Below, in pieces: positions 8,405 to 18,108 of a stretch of 64,000 nucleotides of DNA. The stretch is from Ramlibacter henchirensis (GTDB lineage: Bacteria; Pseudomonadota; Gammaproteobacteria; Burkholderiales; Burkholderiaceae_C): the NCBI RefSeq assembly GCF_004682015.1, contig NZ_SMLM01000003.1, positions 1 through 64,000 on the forward strand, in the 5' to 3' direction. The notes under the pieces were generated by a model, which saw only the letters and a list, made by a program, of their open reading frames with translations, did no database searches and was not told where the DNA came from. The stretch's first letter is position 1. Each line of letters opens with the position of its first letter. The translations under genes were made by a program, and so were the position numbers.

Positions 8405-9171
8405 CAGGCGAGCGGGATGCGCCGCGCGCCGCCGTCCAGCGAAAGGCGCAGCGCCTGCGCGCGCGGCGGGTGCGCCTGCAGGTCCCAGTCGGTGAGCACG
8501 ATGCGGCGCAGGCCACCGCCAAGATCGTGTTCGCCCGGACGGTGCGTGTGGCCGTGCACCAGCGTCGTGGCGCCGGCGGCGTTCAACCAGGCACGGGCTT
8601 CTTCGGAATCGACGTCCGCATAGCTCGCGCCGGAGCGCTTGCGGTCTTCGCTGCGCGCGCGCAGCGAGCGTGCGAGGGCCTGGCGCTCGGCCAGCGGGCG
8701 GGCCAGCAGCTCGCGTTGCCATGCGGGGTCACGGACCTGCGCACGGAACTGCAGGTACTCGGTGTCCCCGAGGCACAGAGCGTCAGAGTGGCTGAGGAGC
8801 CATCGATGCGTGCCGAACTCCAGCACCGCCGGATCCGGCAGCAGCCGAACGCCGGTGGACTGCGCGAAAGCTTCGCCGACCAGGAAGTCGCGGTTGCCGT
8901 GCATGAAGAAGACGGCGCGCTTTTCGGACGCCGAACGCAGCACGCCCGCGCATTCGGCGAGAAAGCCGGGCGACTGCAGCACGTCATCGCCCGGCCAGGC
9001 CTCGAACAGGTCGCCGAGGATGATCACGGCGTCGGCGCCGGCGGCCGCCATGAAGCGCCGCCAGGCCTCGAAGGTGGCGGGCTCGCTGTCCTGCAGGTGC
9101 AGGTCGGAGATGATGTCGACCGAGCGCCAGGAGGGCCCGGCCTTCAGCTCGAACGCGGAGGGCGGCGCCAC
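8404..9171 (-). CDS. lpxH: UDP-2,3-diacylglucosamine hydrolase
   Basis: LpxH removes UMP from UDP-2,3-diacylglucosamine to give lipid X in lipid A synthesis, acting at the inner face of the inner membrane. The calcineurin-type metal site is complete: SDLHL, GDLFE, GNRD, a later LSHSD, and HGHTHRP near the C terminus. The start is GTG at 9171, 11 bases after ppiB; mtfA overlaps the stop by one base. The compact ppiA-ppiB-lpxH-mtfA order suggests one operon. Confidence 0.94.
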   Translation of the reverse strand: MAPPSAFELKAGPSWRSVDIISDLHLQDSEPATFEAWRRFMAAAGADAVIILGDLFEAWPGDDVLQSPGFLAECAGVLRSASEKRAVFFMHGNRDFLVGEAFAQSTGVRLLPDPAVLEFGTHRWLLSHSDALCLGDTEYLQFRAQVRDPAWQRELLARPLAERQALARSLRARSEDRKRSGASYADVDSEEARAWLNAAGATTLVHGHTHRPGEHDLGGGLRRIVLTDWDLQAHPPRAQALRLSLDGGARRIPLA

Positions 9172-9182
9172 CGGCGCGGGCG

Positions 9183-9689
9183 TCAGAGGGCGACGGCCTT
9201 CTCGATGACCACGTCCTGCTGCGGCACGTCGTCATGGAAGCCCTTGCGGCCGGTCTTGACGCCCTTGATGCGGTCGACGATGTCCTTCCCGCCGACCACC
9301 TTGCCGAACACCGCGTAGCCCCAGCCCTGCGCGCTCGGCGCCGTGTGGTTGAGGAAGTCGTTGTCGGCGACGTTGATGAAGAACTGCGCCGTCGCCGAAT
9401 GGGGCGCGTTGGTGCGCGCCATCGCCACGGTGTACTCGTCGTTCTTCAGCCCGTTGTTGGCCTCGTTCTCGATCGGCGCGTCGGTCGGCTTCTGATTCAT
9501 GCCCGGCTGGAAGCCGCCGCCCTGGACCATGAAGCCGCTGATCACGCGGTGGAAGATCGTGCCGTCGTAGTGGCCCTTGCGCACGTACGACAGGAAGTTC
9601 TCGACGGACTTGGGCGCCTTGGCCTGGTCCAGCTCCAGCGTGACGACGCCGTAGCCGGCGATGTGCAGTTCGACCTTGGGATTGGCCAT
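9183..9689 (-). CDS. ppiB: Cytosolic cyclophilin-type peptidyl-prolyl isomerase
   Basis: This isomerises peptide bonds before proline. It has no signal peptide. The cyclophilin core is intact: [13 protein letters not shown], then TAQFFIN and GYAVFGKVV. The 168-residue length matches PpiB. It lies 18 bases after the related exported cyclophilin gene, and the two are about half identical by eye, consistent with a gene duplication with different compartments. Confidence 0.95.
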   Translation of the reverse strand: MANPKVELHIAGYGVVTLELDQAKAPKSVENFLSYVRKGHYDGTIFHRVISGFMVQGGGFQPGMNQKPTDAPIENEANNGLKNDEYTVAMARTNAPHSATAQFFINVADNDFLNHTAPSAQGWGYAVFGKVVGGKDIVDRIKGVKTGRKGFHDDVPQQDVVIEKAVAL

Positions 9690-9707
9690 GCTCTTATCTC
9701 CTGTTCC

Positions 9708-10373
9708 TTACTTCACCAGGGTGGCCGACTGGATCACCACCGGGGTCTTGGGCACGTCGCTCGGGAAGGGACCGCCCGCGCCCGTGGGCATGGCCTTGAT
9801 CTTCTCGATCACGTCCATGCCGCTGACCACCTTGCCGAACACCGTGTAGCCGTACAGCTGCGGCGCGCCTTCCAGCTGCGCGCGCGGCACCTTCTCGTAC
9901 ACGCGGCCCTGGTACTCGAACCGCGGCACCGGGTCGCCGGGCGGGATCGGCACCGGGTCCAGGAACGCGTTGTCCTTGACGTTGATGAAGAACTGCGACG
10001 TGGCGGAGTTCGGGTCGTTGGTGCGCGCCATCGCGAGCGTGCCGACCTGGTTCTTCTGCCCGCCCTTGGCCAGCGCCTGCCGGCCTTCGTGCGCCACCGG
10101 GGGCCGCGTGGGCTTCTGCACGTAGCGCGAGTCGTAGCCGCCGCCCTGGACCATGAAGTTGTCGATCACGCGATGGAAGATCGTGCCGTCGTAGTGCTTG
10201 TCGCGCACGTACTGCAGGAAGTTCTCGACCGTCTTTGGCGCCTTGTCGGGATAGACCTCGACGACGAAGTCACCGGCGCTGGTGCTGAACTTCACCTTGG
10301 GCGCCTGCTGCGCCCAGGCACCGCTGCAGGCGGCCAGGCCAACGACGAGAAAGGCCGCCGCGCGGCGCGTCAC
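9708..10373 (-). CDS. ppiA: Exported cyclophilin-type peptidyl-prolyl isomerase
   Basis: This is a periplasmic or lipid-anchored proline isomerase. A signal sequence begins at GTG 10373 (TRRAAAFLVVGLAACSGAWA). It contains both a lipobox-like LAAC and a signal-peptidase-I site after AWA, so the mature form is uncertain. The core has FHRVIDNFMVQGG and SQFFIN, with a family-typical insertion before YGYTVFGKVV. A TTG at 10385 is an alternative start; further upstream the frame lies inside the L,D-transpeptidase gene. Confidence 0.9.
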   Translation of the reverse strand: MTRRAAAFLVVGLAACSGAWAQQAPKVKFSTSAGDFVVEVYPDKAPKTVENFLQYVRDKHYDGTIFHRVIDNFMVQGGGYDSRYVQKPTRPPVAHEGRQALAKGGQKNQVGTLAMARTNDPNSATSQFFINVKDNAFLDPVPIPPGDPVPRFEYQGRVYEKVPRAQLEGAPQLYGYTVFGKVVSGMDVIEKIKAMPTGAGGPFPSDVPKTPVVIQSATLVK

Positions 10374-10381
10374 TGCTGGGA

Positions 10382-11638
10382 TCAACCGATCACTCCTTCG
10401 AAAAAGATCTTCCACTGGGTCCCGACGCGCATCCAGTACTGGCGCTTGACGGGGCCGGTGCGGGCGCCCGCGGGCACCTCGCCAAAGGTTACCACCATGG
10501 TGTCGGCCGAGTCGGTCCAGCGCAGGATGGAAACGTCCTTGAGCTGCACGTCCTTGCCGCGCGTGCGCTGCAATTCCGACCGCAGCTGCGGCATCCACTC
10601 GGCCACGCTCTTGCCGGCGGCCGAGAAGTCGGGCGCGTAGAACGGCAGCACGCGATCGACTTCGCCGCTCGATCGCGCGGCGCGCCAGGCGGCCAGCGCA
10701 TCACCGAACGGCCGCGCATCGGACTGCAGCTGCTGCGGCGCCACCCATTGCAGCGAGGAGGCGATCACCACCGGCGTGCTGCGAACCTCGACGGTGCGGA
10801 TGATGCGTTCCAGGTCCGGGTTGGCCAGCACGACGCAACCGTCGGTGGCCTTGGGCGCGCGCGAGAACTGGGTGGGCGGCGTGCCGTGCAGCCAGATGCC
10901 GCCGCCGGTCTTGCCGCGGCGCGCGTCGTACGGGTTGGGGTAGTTGATCGGCAGCGCGCCGACGCCGTAGAAGTCCTTCAGCGTCTTCGGGTCGAGGTTG
11001 CTGGTGACGTAGTAGACGCCCAGCGGCGTGCGCAGGTCGCCTTCGGCCGACTTGTCGGTGCCCGAGCGCCCGACGGAGATGTAGTAGTCGGCCAGCAGCT
11101 TCAGCCCCGAGGCGCTGTTCTCGAAAAGGTACAGGCGCGCGCGCGATGTATCGACCGCGATCGCATGCCGGCTGCGCGGCGAAAGCTGCAGGAACTGCGC
11201 GGGCACGGTGCCCGCCGGCGGCCGCTCGCGCAGCGCGCGCAGGCGCAGCTGCGACTCCTCGCGCAGCTCGGACAGCAGCTGCGCGCCGTTCGGGCCGGCC
11301 ACTTCGGGCACGTCGCCGAGGCCCCGCACCGGGCGCGCACGCGAGGCGAGCAGGTCGCCGTACACCAGTTGCGCCAGCTGGAAATTGGGATGGTCGCGCA
11401 CCAGCGCCTCGGCCTCCGCCAGGGCTTCGCTCACCTGGCCCGAACCGACCCGCCGGTAGATCGAGATCAGGCGCGCTTCCGCCTGGCCGTCCTGGGGAGC
11501 GGGTTGCACCGCCTTGACCGCTGTCTTCGCCTTGCGCGTCGCCGACTCCGAGGGATGCGGCCACGCGATCGCGAGGCACGCGCAGGCCGCGAGCAGGTGG
11601 ACGGGGCGCGGCCAGGCGGACGGGAAACGGAAGTTCAA
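10382..11638 (-). CDS. L,D-transpeptidase with C-terminal NTF2-like domain
   Basis: An exported YkuD-family enzyme that would form 3-3 crosslinks in, or attach proteins to, peptidoglycan. The 418 residues contain a signal segment (about 12-32), a helical repeat region, the YkuD domain (about 155-290) and a C-terminal SnoaL/NTF2-like domain ending in WMRVGTQWKIFFEG. The catalytic signature is HGTPP then ATDGCVVL: cysteine and histidine are present, with Thr where Ser is usual. The start is TTG 11638 with a weak ribosome site and may be wrong. The same kind of C-terminal domain occurs in the gene just upstream. Confidence 0.87.
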   Translation of the reverse strand: MNFRFPSAWPRPVHLLAACACLAIAWPHPSESATRKAKTAVKAVQPAPQDGQAEARLISIYRRVGSGQVSEALAEAEALVRDHPNFQLAQLVYGDLLASRARPVRGLGDVPEVAGPNGAQLLSELREESQLRLRALRERPPAGTVPAQFLQLSPRSRHAIAVDTSRARLYLFENSASGLKLLADYYISVGRSGTDKSAEGDLRTPLGVYYVTSNLDPKTLKDFYGVGALPINYPNPYDARRGKTGGGIWLHGTPPTQFSRAPKATDGCVVLANPDLERIIRTVEVRSTPVVIASSLQWVAPQQLQSDARPFGDALAAWRAARSSGEVDRVLPFYAPDFSAAGKSVAEWMPQLRSELQRTRGKDVQLKDVSILRWTDSADTMVVTFGEVPAGARTGPVKRQYWMRVGTQWKIFFEGVIG

Positions 11639-11681
11639 GACTGCGGACCTTGGGCGCGCGGCGAACGGCGCGGCTGGCGTG

Positions 11682-12764
11682 TCAGGCGCCGGTGCTCTCG
11701 CGCACGATCAGCCAGCGGCCTTCGACCTTCTGAAGTTCGAGCGTCTTGCGGCCGGTGACGTTCAGCGCGTCGGCGCTGTAGGCCTGCCGGAAGCGGGCGG
11801 TGGCCTTGTCGCCCTCGACGTTGACTGCGATGTCCGAGACCCGCACCGAGATGCGCGACTTGCCCACGATGCGGTCGCGGCGCTCCTCTTCCCAGGCCTT
11901 GCGCGACTGGCTGCCGGGCGGATCGAACTCCTTGCCGTAGGAGCCGAGGTAGGCCGCCATGTCCTTCGTGGACCATGCGCGGGCCCATGCGTTGACGGCG
12001 GCTTCGACTTCCTTGGAGGCGGTGCCTGCAGCCGCGGGTGCGGCGGGGGAAGGCGAGGGCGCTGCTGCGGGCGCCTTCGCGACGGTGGTCGGAGCGGGGG
12101 CGGGGGCTGCTGCAGCCGGCGCAGCCGGCGTTGTGGCAGCCGGCGCGGGCGCAGCGGCGGGCGCCTTGGCAACCGTCGTGGCCGGCGCCGCCGCGGGAGC
12201 CGCCGCGGCGGGCGACGTCGGCTTGACGCCGCGCGCGCCCGGCGAGAACAGCTCGCGGATCAGCGCCAGCTTGGGCTGCACCGCGGTGTTGTTCGAATCC
12301 AGCTGCAGTGCCTTGCTGTACGCCTGGCTGGCAAGCTTGGCGTACACGTCGCCCAGGTTCTCGTGCGCCGTGGCATAGCTGGGGTTGGTGCGGATCGCCA
12401 TCTCGAGCGCCGCACGCGCCTTGTCGAATTGGCTTTGCCCCGCGTACAGGACCGCGAGGTTGTTGTACGGCTCGGGCAGCTCGGGATAGTCCTCGGTGAG
12501 CTTGACGAAAGCGGTGATCGCCTCGTTCGTGCGGCCCGCCTCGGTGAGGATGACGCCGCGCGTGAAGCGCATCTGCGGGTCGCGCGGCTTGGCGGCGAGG
12601 AACTGGTCGGCTTTCGCCAGCGCTTCGGTGTGGCGGCCGTTGCGCAGCAGCTGGTTGACGTCGCCGTAGTCGTCGGCGAACACCAGCGCGGGCGCCGCAA
12701 GCGCGGCCACCAGGGCGAGCAGGCGCAGCTTGCGCGGGACATGAAGGCGGCGGGCGTGCGACAT
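11682..12764 (-). CDS. Exported TPR protein with C-terminal NTF2-like domain
   Basis: The protein has a signal peptide (about residues 1-30, ending AAPALVFA), then about four tetratricopeptide repeats ([19 protein letters not shown] and following, residues 32-165). An Ala/Pro linker of about 75 residues with an internal duplication ([11 protein letters not shown] twice) follows, then an NTF2-like domain ([14 protein letters not shown] to GRWLIVRES). TPRs suggest a periplasmic protein scaffold. It is 43 bases upstream of the L,D-transpeptidase with the same terminal domain, so the two probably act together at the cell wall. Confidence 0.8.
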   Translation of the reverse strand: MSHARRLHVPRKLRLLALVAALAAPALVFADDYGDVNQLLRNGRHTEALAKADQFLAAKPRDPQMRFTRGVILTEAGRTNEAITAFVKLTEDYPELPEPYNNLAVLYAGQSQFDKARAALEMAIRTNPSYATAHENLGDVYAKLASQAYSKALQLDSNNTAVQPKLALIRELFSPGARGVKPTSPAAAAPAAAPATTVAKAPAAAPAPAATTPAAPAAAAPAPAPTTVAKAPAAAPSPSPAAPAAAGTASKEVEAAVNAWARAWSTKDMAAYLGSYGKEFDPPGSQSRKAWEEERRDRIVGKSRISVRVSDIAVNVEGDKATARFRQAYSADALNVTGRKTLELQKVEGRWLIVRESTGA

Positions 12765-12921
12765 GGAGGCCTCGAGAAAAGCGCGTGCGGAACGGCCCGG
12801 GCAGGGCTATATACTGCGGGCCGATTGTACCGGGCACCTCGACCGCAAGCCCGGGAAAAGACAGCGAGAACCCTCCCGAACTCGCGCCGCCCGAAGGCAG
12901 CGCAGGTCGTCCCGAAGATCC

Positions 12922-14295
12922 ATGAGCCTGCGCATCTACAACACGCTGACGCGTGCCTTGGAGGACTTCGCACCGCTGCAAGCGGGCCACGTGCGCATGT
13001 ACGTGTGCGGCATCACCGTCTACGACCTGTGCCACGTGGGCCACGCCCGCTCCAGCGTCGCCTTCGACCTGGTGCAGCGCTGGCTGAAGGCGTCCGGCTT
13101 TCGCGTCACCTTCGTGCGCAACATCACGGACATCGACGACAAGATCATCCGCCGCGCGGTGGAGAACAACGAGCCCGTGCGGCAGCTGACCGACCGGATG
13201 ACTGCCGAGATGTATCGCGACTTCGACGCCCTGGGCATCGAGCGGCCCACGCACGATCCGCGCGCCACCGACTACGTGCCGCAGATGCTGGACATCGTGC
13301 GCAGGCTCGAGGAGAAGGGCCTGGCCTATCGCAGCGGCGGCGACGTCAACTACGCGGTGCGGCGCTTCGCCGGCTACGGCAAGCTCTCCGGCAAGTCGCT
13401 GGACGAGCTGCATGCGGGCGAACGAGTCGCGGTGCTCGAAGGCAAGGAGGACCCGCTGGACTTCGTGCTGTGGAAGGCCGCCAAGCCCACCGAGCCGCAG
13501 GACGCGCAGTGGGACAGCGACTTTGGCCGCGGGCGACCCGGCTGGCACATCGAGTGCTCGGCGATGTCGTGCGCGCTGCTGGGCGAAACCTTCGACATCC
13601 ACGGCGGCGGCGCCGATCTCACTTTCCCGCACCACGAGAACGAGATCGCCCAGAGCGAGGGCGCCAGCGGCAAGCCGCTGGCCCGCTTCTGGATGCACAA
13701 CGGCTTCGTCAACATCGACAACGAGAAGATGTCCAAGTCGCTGGGCAACTTCTTCACCATCCGCGATGTCCTGCAGAAGTTCGATGCGGAAACGATCCGC
13801 TTCTTCATCGTCCGCGCGCACTACCGAAGCCCGCTGAACTACAGCGACGTCCATCTCGAGGACGCACGCGGCGCGCTGCGGCGGCTCTACACGGCGCTGG
13901 GTTCGACGCCGCCCGCCCCGGTGAGCATCGACTGGGCCGACCCATACGCGGCCCGCTTCAAGGCGGCAATGGACAACGACTTCGGCACGCCCGAGGCCGT
14001 GGCCGTGCTGTTCGACGTAGCCGCCGAGGTGAACCGCACCAAGTCTCCGCAGCTCGCCGGCGTGCTCAAGGCGCTGGGCGCTTGCCTGGGATTGCTGCAG
14101 GGCGACCCGCAGGCCTTCCTGCGCAGTGGCGCTTCGCTGGATGAGGCCACCATCCTGCGCCGCATCGAGGAACGCGCCGCCGCCAAGAAGGCCAAGGACT
14201 TCGCGGCCGCCGACCGCATCCGCGCCGAGCTGCTGGCGCAGGGCATCGTGCTGAAGGATTCGCCCACCGGCACCACGTGGGAGGCCGCGTCCTGA
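12922..14295 (+). CDS. cysS: Cysteinyl-tRNA synthetase
   Basis: This class I synthetase charges tRNA-Cys. The HIGH-type motif is HVGHARS, KMSKS is in EKMSKSLGN, and the zinc-binding residues C28 (YVCGITVYD) and ECSAMS are in place. From ATG 12922 the protein has 457 residues, normal for the family; the frame is open further upstream without similarity. A TATACT -10-like element lies at 12810-12815. The divergent neighbour is the TPR gene, and the glycosylase gene overlaps the stop. Confidence 0.97.
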   Translation: MSLRIYNTLTRALEDFAPLQAGHVRMYVCGITVYDLCHVGHARSSVAFDLVQRWLKASGFRVTFVRNITDIDDKIIRRAVENNEPVRQLTDRMTAEMYRDFDALGIERPTHDPRATDYVPQMLDIVRRLEEKGLAYRSGGDVNYAVRRFAGYGKLSGKSLDELHAGERVAVLEGKEDPLDFVLWKAAKPTEPQDAQWDSDFGRGRPGWHIECSAMSCALLGETFDIHGGGADLTFPHHENEIAQSEGASGKPLARFWMHNGFVNIDNEKMSKSLGNFFTIRDVLQKFDAETIRFFIVRAHYRSPLNYSDVHLEDARGALRRLYTALGSTPPAPVSIDWADPYAARFKAAMDNDFGTPEAVAVLFDVAAEVNRTKSPQLAGVLKALGACLGLLQGDPQAFLRSGASLDEATILRRIEERAAAKKAKDFAAADRIRAELLAQGIVLKDSPTGTTWEAAS

Positions 14296-14945
14296 TGTCC
14301 GACGCCACCGGCTCGCCCGTCGAATTCGCCCGCCCCGACTACTGGCCGGACGCGTGCAAGCACCTCTCCAAGCGCGATCGCGTGATGAAGCGCCTGATCC
14401 CCCAGTTCGGCGACTCCTGCCTGCAATCGCGCGGCGACGCTTTCACCACGCTGGCGCGCAGCATCGTGGGCCAGCAGATCTCGGTGAAGGCGGCGCAGAC
14501 GGTGTGGGACCGCTTCGCCCGGCTGCCGCGGCGGATGACGCCGGCCAATGTGCTCAAGCTCAAGGTCGACGACATGCAGGCCGCGGGCCTGTCCGCGCGC
14601 AAGATCGAGTACCTGGTCGACCTGGCGCTGCATTTCGACTCCGGCGCCATCCACGTCGAGTCCTGGAAGGCGATGAGCGACGAGGAGATCATCACCGAGC
14701 TGGTGGGCATCCGCGGCATCGGCCGCTGGACCGCGGAGATGTTCCTCATCTTCCACCTCATGCGCCCCAACGTGCTGCCGCTGGACGACGTTGGCCTCAT
14801 CACCGGCATCAGCCGCAACTACTTCTCCGGCGACCCGGTCAGCCGCAGCGAGGCGCGTGAGGTGGCTCAGGCGTGGGAGCCCTTCTGCAGCGTGGCCACT
14901 TGGTATATTTGGCGGTCGCTCGACCCGCTGCCCGTCGACTACTGA
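14295..14945 (+). CDS. DNA-3-methyladenine glycosylase II family
   Basis: A base-excision repair glycosylase of the AlkA/HhH-GPD superfamily that removes alkylated purines. The helix-hairpin-helix [15 protein letters not shown] and the catalytic aspartate in LPLDDVGL (D164/D165) are clear. The ATG at 14295 overlaps the cysS stop (TGATG); an ATG at 14277 adds six residues. The 216 residues match the short bacterial form lacking the AlkA N-terminal domain. It is translationally coupled to cysS and followed by accA after 35 bases. Confidence 0.92.
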   Translation: MSDATGSPVEFARPDYWPDACKHLSKRDRVMKRLIPQFGDSCLQSRGDAFTTLARSIVGQQISVKAAQTVWDRFARLPRRMTPANVLKLKVDDMQAAGLSARKIEYLVDLALHFDSGAIHVESWKAMSDEEIITELVGIRGIGRWTAEMFLIFHLMRPNVLPLDDVGLITGISRNYFSGDPVSRSEAREVAQAWEPFCSVATWYIWRSLDPLPVDY

Positions 14946-14980
14946 CGGGCCAAAAGAAGCAAAAGAGAGGAGCCTTCCGC

Positions 14981-15958
14981 TTGGCCAAGAGAACCTTCCT
15001 GGATTTCGAGCAGCCGATCGCCGAGCTCGAGACCAAGATCGACGAGCTGCGCTACGTGCAGACCGAGTCCGCCGTCGACATCTCCGAGGAGATCGACCAG
15101 CTCTCGCGCAAGAGCCTGCAGCTCACCAAGGACATCTACAGCCAGCTCACGCCCTGGCAGATCACCAAGATCGCCCGCCATCCCGAGCGCCCCTACACGC
15201 TGGACTACGTCGGCGAGATCTTCACCGACTTCATCGAACTGCACGGCGACAGGCACTTCGCCGACGACCTGTCCATCGTCGGCGGGCTGGCGCGCTTCAA
15301 CGGCAACCCCTGCGTGGTGCTCGGCCACCAGAAGGGCCGCGACACCAAGGAGCGCGCCGCGCGCAACTTCGGCATGAGCCGGCCCGAGGGCTACCGCAAG
15401 GCGCTGCGCCTGATGAAGACGGCGGAGAAGTTCAAGCTGCCGGTGTTCACCTTCGTCGACACGCCCGGGGCCTATCCCGGCATCGACGCGGAGGAGCGGG
15501 GGCAGTCCGAGGCGATCGGCCGCAACATCTACGAGATGGCCCAGCTCGAGGTGCCCATCATCACCACGGTGATCGGCGAGGGCGGCTCGGGTGGCGCCCT
15601 CGCGATCGCGGTGGCCGACCAGGTGCTGATGCTGCAGTACTCGATCTACTCCGTGATCAGCCCGGAGGGCTGCGCGTCCATCCTCTGGAAGACGTCGGAG
15701 AAGGCGCAGGACGCCGCCGACGCGATGGGCATCACGGCGCACCGCCTCAAGGCCATGGGCCTGGTGGACAAGATCGTCAACGAGCCGGTGGGCGGCGCCC
15801 ACCGCGACCACAAGCAGATGGCCGCGTTCCTCAAGCGCGCGCTGAACGATGCCTGGCGCCAGGTGGCGGACCTGAAGGCCCGCGAACTCCTCGACCGGCG
15901 CTACGAGCGGCTGCAAAGCTATGGCCGCTTCAACGACACCAAGGCCGAATCCCGCTGA
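14981..15958 (+). CDS. accA: Acetyl-CoA carboxylase carboxyltransferase subunit alpha
   Basis: AccA, with AccD, transfers the carboxyl group from biotin to acetyl-CoA to make malonyl-CoA. The 325-residue protein begins with [19 protein letters not shown] and contains the carboxyltransferase segment [10 protein letters not shown] and [15 protein letters not shown] 14981 is the start, set by the AGAGGAG ribosome site nine bases upstream and by family alignment; no ATG is available at that position. The 3' end overlaps the tilS frame. Malonyl-CoA is also the extender for the aryl polyene cluster 4 kb downstream. Confidence 0.96.
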   Translation: MAKRTFLDFEQPIAELETKIDELRYVQTESAVDISEEIDQLSRKSLQLTKDIYSQLTPWQITKIARHPERPYTLDYVGEIFTDFIELHGDRHFADDLSIVGGLARFNGNPCVVLGHQKGRDTKERAARNFGMSRPEGYRKALRLMKTAEKFKLPVFTFVDTPGAYPGIDAEERGQSEAIGRNIYEMAQLEVPIITTVIGEGGSGGALAIAVADQVLMLQYSIYSVISPEGCASILWKTSEKAQDAADAMGITAHRLKAMGLVDKIVNEPVGGAHRDHKQMAAFLKRALNDAWRQVADLKARELLDRRYERLQSYGRFNDTKAESR

Positions 15959-16964
15959 GCCGCCGGGCCGCTCCCAAGGCTCAGAGCACCGCCGCGCGCA
16001 GGGCGGCGGTCTTCCTGATACACCGGGACCGAACCCCGCGCTGGCGCCGCTGCAGGCGCTGAATCCCCCGCTTCCCCTGGGCGTCGCCTTCAGCGGCGGC
16101 GCCGATTCCACGGTGCTGCTGCACGCCGCCGCGCGGCTGTGGCCGGGCGCCGTGCATGCGATCCACGTGCACCATGGGCTGCAGGCGGCGGCCGATGCGT
16201 TCACGCATCACTGCGAGCAAACCTGCCAATCGCTTCGCGTGCCGCTGCATGTGCGCCGGGTCGATGCACGGGCTGCTTCCGGCGAGAGTCCCGAGGAGGC
16301 GGCACGCCGGGCGCGCTACCAAGCCTTGGCCGATGCGGCACGCGAAGCGGGCTTGACGTGTGTCGCGCTCGCCCAGCATGCGGACGACCAGGCCGAGACG
16401 ATGCTGCTGGCGCTCAGCCGCGGCGCCGGCCTGCCGGGGCTGGCCGCCATGCCGCCGAAATTCGAGCGGCACGACACGGTGTTCCTGCGCCCGCTGCTCT
16501 CCGTGCCCGGCCCCGAACTGCGCCGCTTCGCCCGCGAACAATCGATCGCCTTCGTGGAGGACCCGACGAACGCCGACACGCGCTACACGCGCAACCGCAT
16601 CCGCCACGAACTGCTGCCGGCGCTGGAACGGGCCTTCCCCGCCTTTCGCGAGACGTTCCCGCGCAGCGCCCGGCATGCGGCCCAGGCCCAGCGATTGCTG
16701 GACGAAGTCGCGGCCGGCGATCTCGCGGCGATGGGCGGCGAGCCGGACATCGCCTCGCTGCAGGGTTTCTCGCCCGCACGCCAAGGCAATCTTTTGCGTT
16801 ACTGGCTCAGGACCGCGCATTCGCAGCAGCCGAGCGCCGCGCAACTCGATGAGCTGCTGGCCCAGGTGGCCGACTGCACCACGCGGGGCCATCGCCTGCG
16901 CCTGAAGGTGGGGACCGGGTACGTCCTCCGGGATGGTCCCCGGTTGCGCTTTGGGACCGGCTGA
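15921..16964 (+). CDS. tilS: tRNA(Ile)-lysidine synthase
   Basis: TilS converts C34 of tRNA-Ile(CAU) to lysidine with ATP and lysine. The PP-loop [12 protein letters not shown] is at about residues 55-66, and [10 protein letters not shown] and NRIRHELLP match the family. About 347 residues from ATG 15921, which overlaps accA by 38 bases; the first about 40 residues are not conserved in type, so the real start may be a later non-ATG codon. The C-terminal domain is shorter than in E. coli, as is usual in this group. Confidence 0.92.
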   Translation: MAASTTPRPNPAEPPGRSQGSEHRRAQGGGLPDTPGPNPALAPLQALNPPLPLGVAFSGGADSTVLLHAAARLWPGAVHAIHVHHGLQAAADAFTHHCEQTCQSLRVPLHVRRVDARAASGESPEEAARRARYQALADAAREAGLTCVALAQHADDQAETMLLALSRGAGLPGLAAMPPKFERHDTVFLRPLLSVPGPELRRFAREQSIAFVEDPTNADTRYTRNRIRHELLPALERAFPAFRETFPRSARHAAQAQRLLDEVAAGDLAAMGGEPDIASLQGFSPARQGNLLRYWLRTAHSQQPSAAQLDELLAQVADCTTRGHRLRLKVGTGYVLRDGPRLRFGTG

Positions 16965-17003
16965 CAGAAGAATGCCGGGCGACAACCCCACAGGAGACGA
17001 ACG

Positions 17004-17987
17004 ATGGCCATCACCCGCCGCACGGCACTCAAGCAACTCGGCGGCGTCTCGGCCGCGATCGTGGCGTTCCCCGCGCTCTCGCAGCAGGGATGGCCGAACA
17101 AGCCGATCCGCTACATCGTGCCCTTCGCGCCGGGCGGCAGCACGGACATCCTGGGCCGCATCGCGGCCGAACGGCTCACGCCGGTGCTGGGGCAGCCCGT
17201 CGTCGTGGAGAACAAGGCGGGGCAGGGAGGCTCCATCGGCGCGGCCGAGCTCGCCAAGGCGGCGCCGGACGGCTACACCATCGGCGGCGGCACGATCAGC
17301 TCGCACGCGATCAACGCCTCGCTGTACTCGAAGCTGTCGTACGACCCGGCGACCAGCTTCGCCCCGATCACGATGTACGCCACGCAGCCCAACGTGCTGC
17401 TGGTGCATCCGAGCGTGCCCGCGCAGTCGCTGGCCGACCTGATCAAGCTGCTCAAGGCCAGCCCCGACAAGTACTCGTTCGGCTCTGCGGGCAGCGGCAC
17501 TTCGCAGCACATCTCGGGCGAGCTGTTCAAGAGCATGGCCGGCGTGCAGATGCAGCACATCCCGTACAAGGGCAGCGGGCCGATGATGACGGACCTGCTG
17601 GGAGGCAACCTCACGGTCGCCGTCGACAACATCGCCACCGCCATTCCGCACATGAAGGCGGGCAAGCTGCGCCCGCTGGCCGTGACCACGTCCAGGCGTT
17701 CGCAGGCCGCGCCCGACGTGCCCACCTTCGCGGAGCAGGGGCTGACCGGCTACGAGCTGAGTTCGTGGCAGGCGGTGTTCGCGCCGGCCGGCACCCCGCA
17801 GCCGATCATCGACCGGCTCTACAGCGAAATCAGCAAGTACCTCAAGACGCCCGAGATCCAGAAGCGCTTCGCCGACATGGGGCTGGACCCCAGCGGCATG
17901 CCGCCGCAGGAACTGGCCGCCCTGGTCAAGTCCGACGTGCAGCGCCTGGGCAAGGTGGTGCGGGACAGCGGCGCAAAAGCCGACTGA
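17004..17987 (+). CDS. Bug/TctC-family periplasmic substrate-binding protein (orphan)
   Basis: A periplasmic solute receptor of the tripartite tricarboxylate transporter family. The signal sequence (ITRRTALKQLGGVSAAIVAF) contains a twin-arginine-like TRRTALK. The family landmarks PFAPGGSTDILGR, VVVENKAGQGG, PYKGSGPMMTDLLGG and AVFAPAGTP are present. A CAGGAGA ribosome site precedes the ATG. No membrane partners are adjacent, typical of the many orphan Bug receptors of Burkholderiales, which are thought to share permeases or act in sensing. The ligand is not predictable. Confidence 0.9.
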   Translation: MAITRRTALKQLGGVSAAIVAFPALSQQGWPNKPIRYIVPFAPGGSTDILGRIAAERLTPVLGQPVVVENKAGQGGSIGAAELAKAAPDGYTIGGGTISSHAINASLYSKLSYDPATSFAPITMYATQPNVLLVHPSVPAQSLADLIKLLKASPDKYSFGSAGSGTSQHISGELFKSMAGVQMQHIPYKGSGPMMTDLLGGNLTVAVDNIATAIPHMKAGKLRPLAVTTSRRSQAAPDVPTFAEQGLTGYELSSWQAVFAPAGTPQPIIDRLYSEISKYLKTPEIQKRFADMGLDPSGMPPQELAALVKSDVQRLGKVVRDSGAKAD

Positions 17988-18021
17988 CGCCCCGCGCTCG
18001 AAACAGCGCCGAATGGAAGAG

Positions 18022-18045
18022 CTGCCGCTTGGCGGCAGTTAAAAT
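18022..18045 (+). promoter_or_regulatory. Inverted repeat adjoining the probable lysC -10 element
   Basis: CTGCCGC-ttg-GCGGCAG (18022-18038) is followed after one base by TAAAAT (18040-18045). It could be an operator within the lysC promoter spacer or a terminator of the preceding receptor gene, but there is no T-tract. No -35 match is seen. Confidence 0.35.
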
Positions 18046-18108
18046 GCGCGGTTCCCCATGCGGCCCGAGCCGGCCCCAAGCCGGCCGGGCCCTTCTTTCG
18101 CATCTTCC

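Noticed and set aside
8405..8722. N-terminal extension of mtfA
   Set aside because: It lies in the lpxH coding region and has Arg/Pro-rich composition; the ATG at 8404 gives the normal protein length.
12038..12226. Repeat array in the TPR gene as a separate element
   Set aside because: The Ala/Pro codon repetition is a low-complexity linker inside the gene, with a small internal duplication, not a mobile or regulatory repeat.
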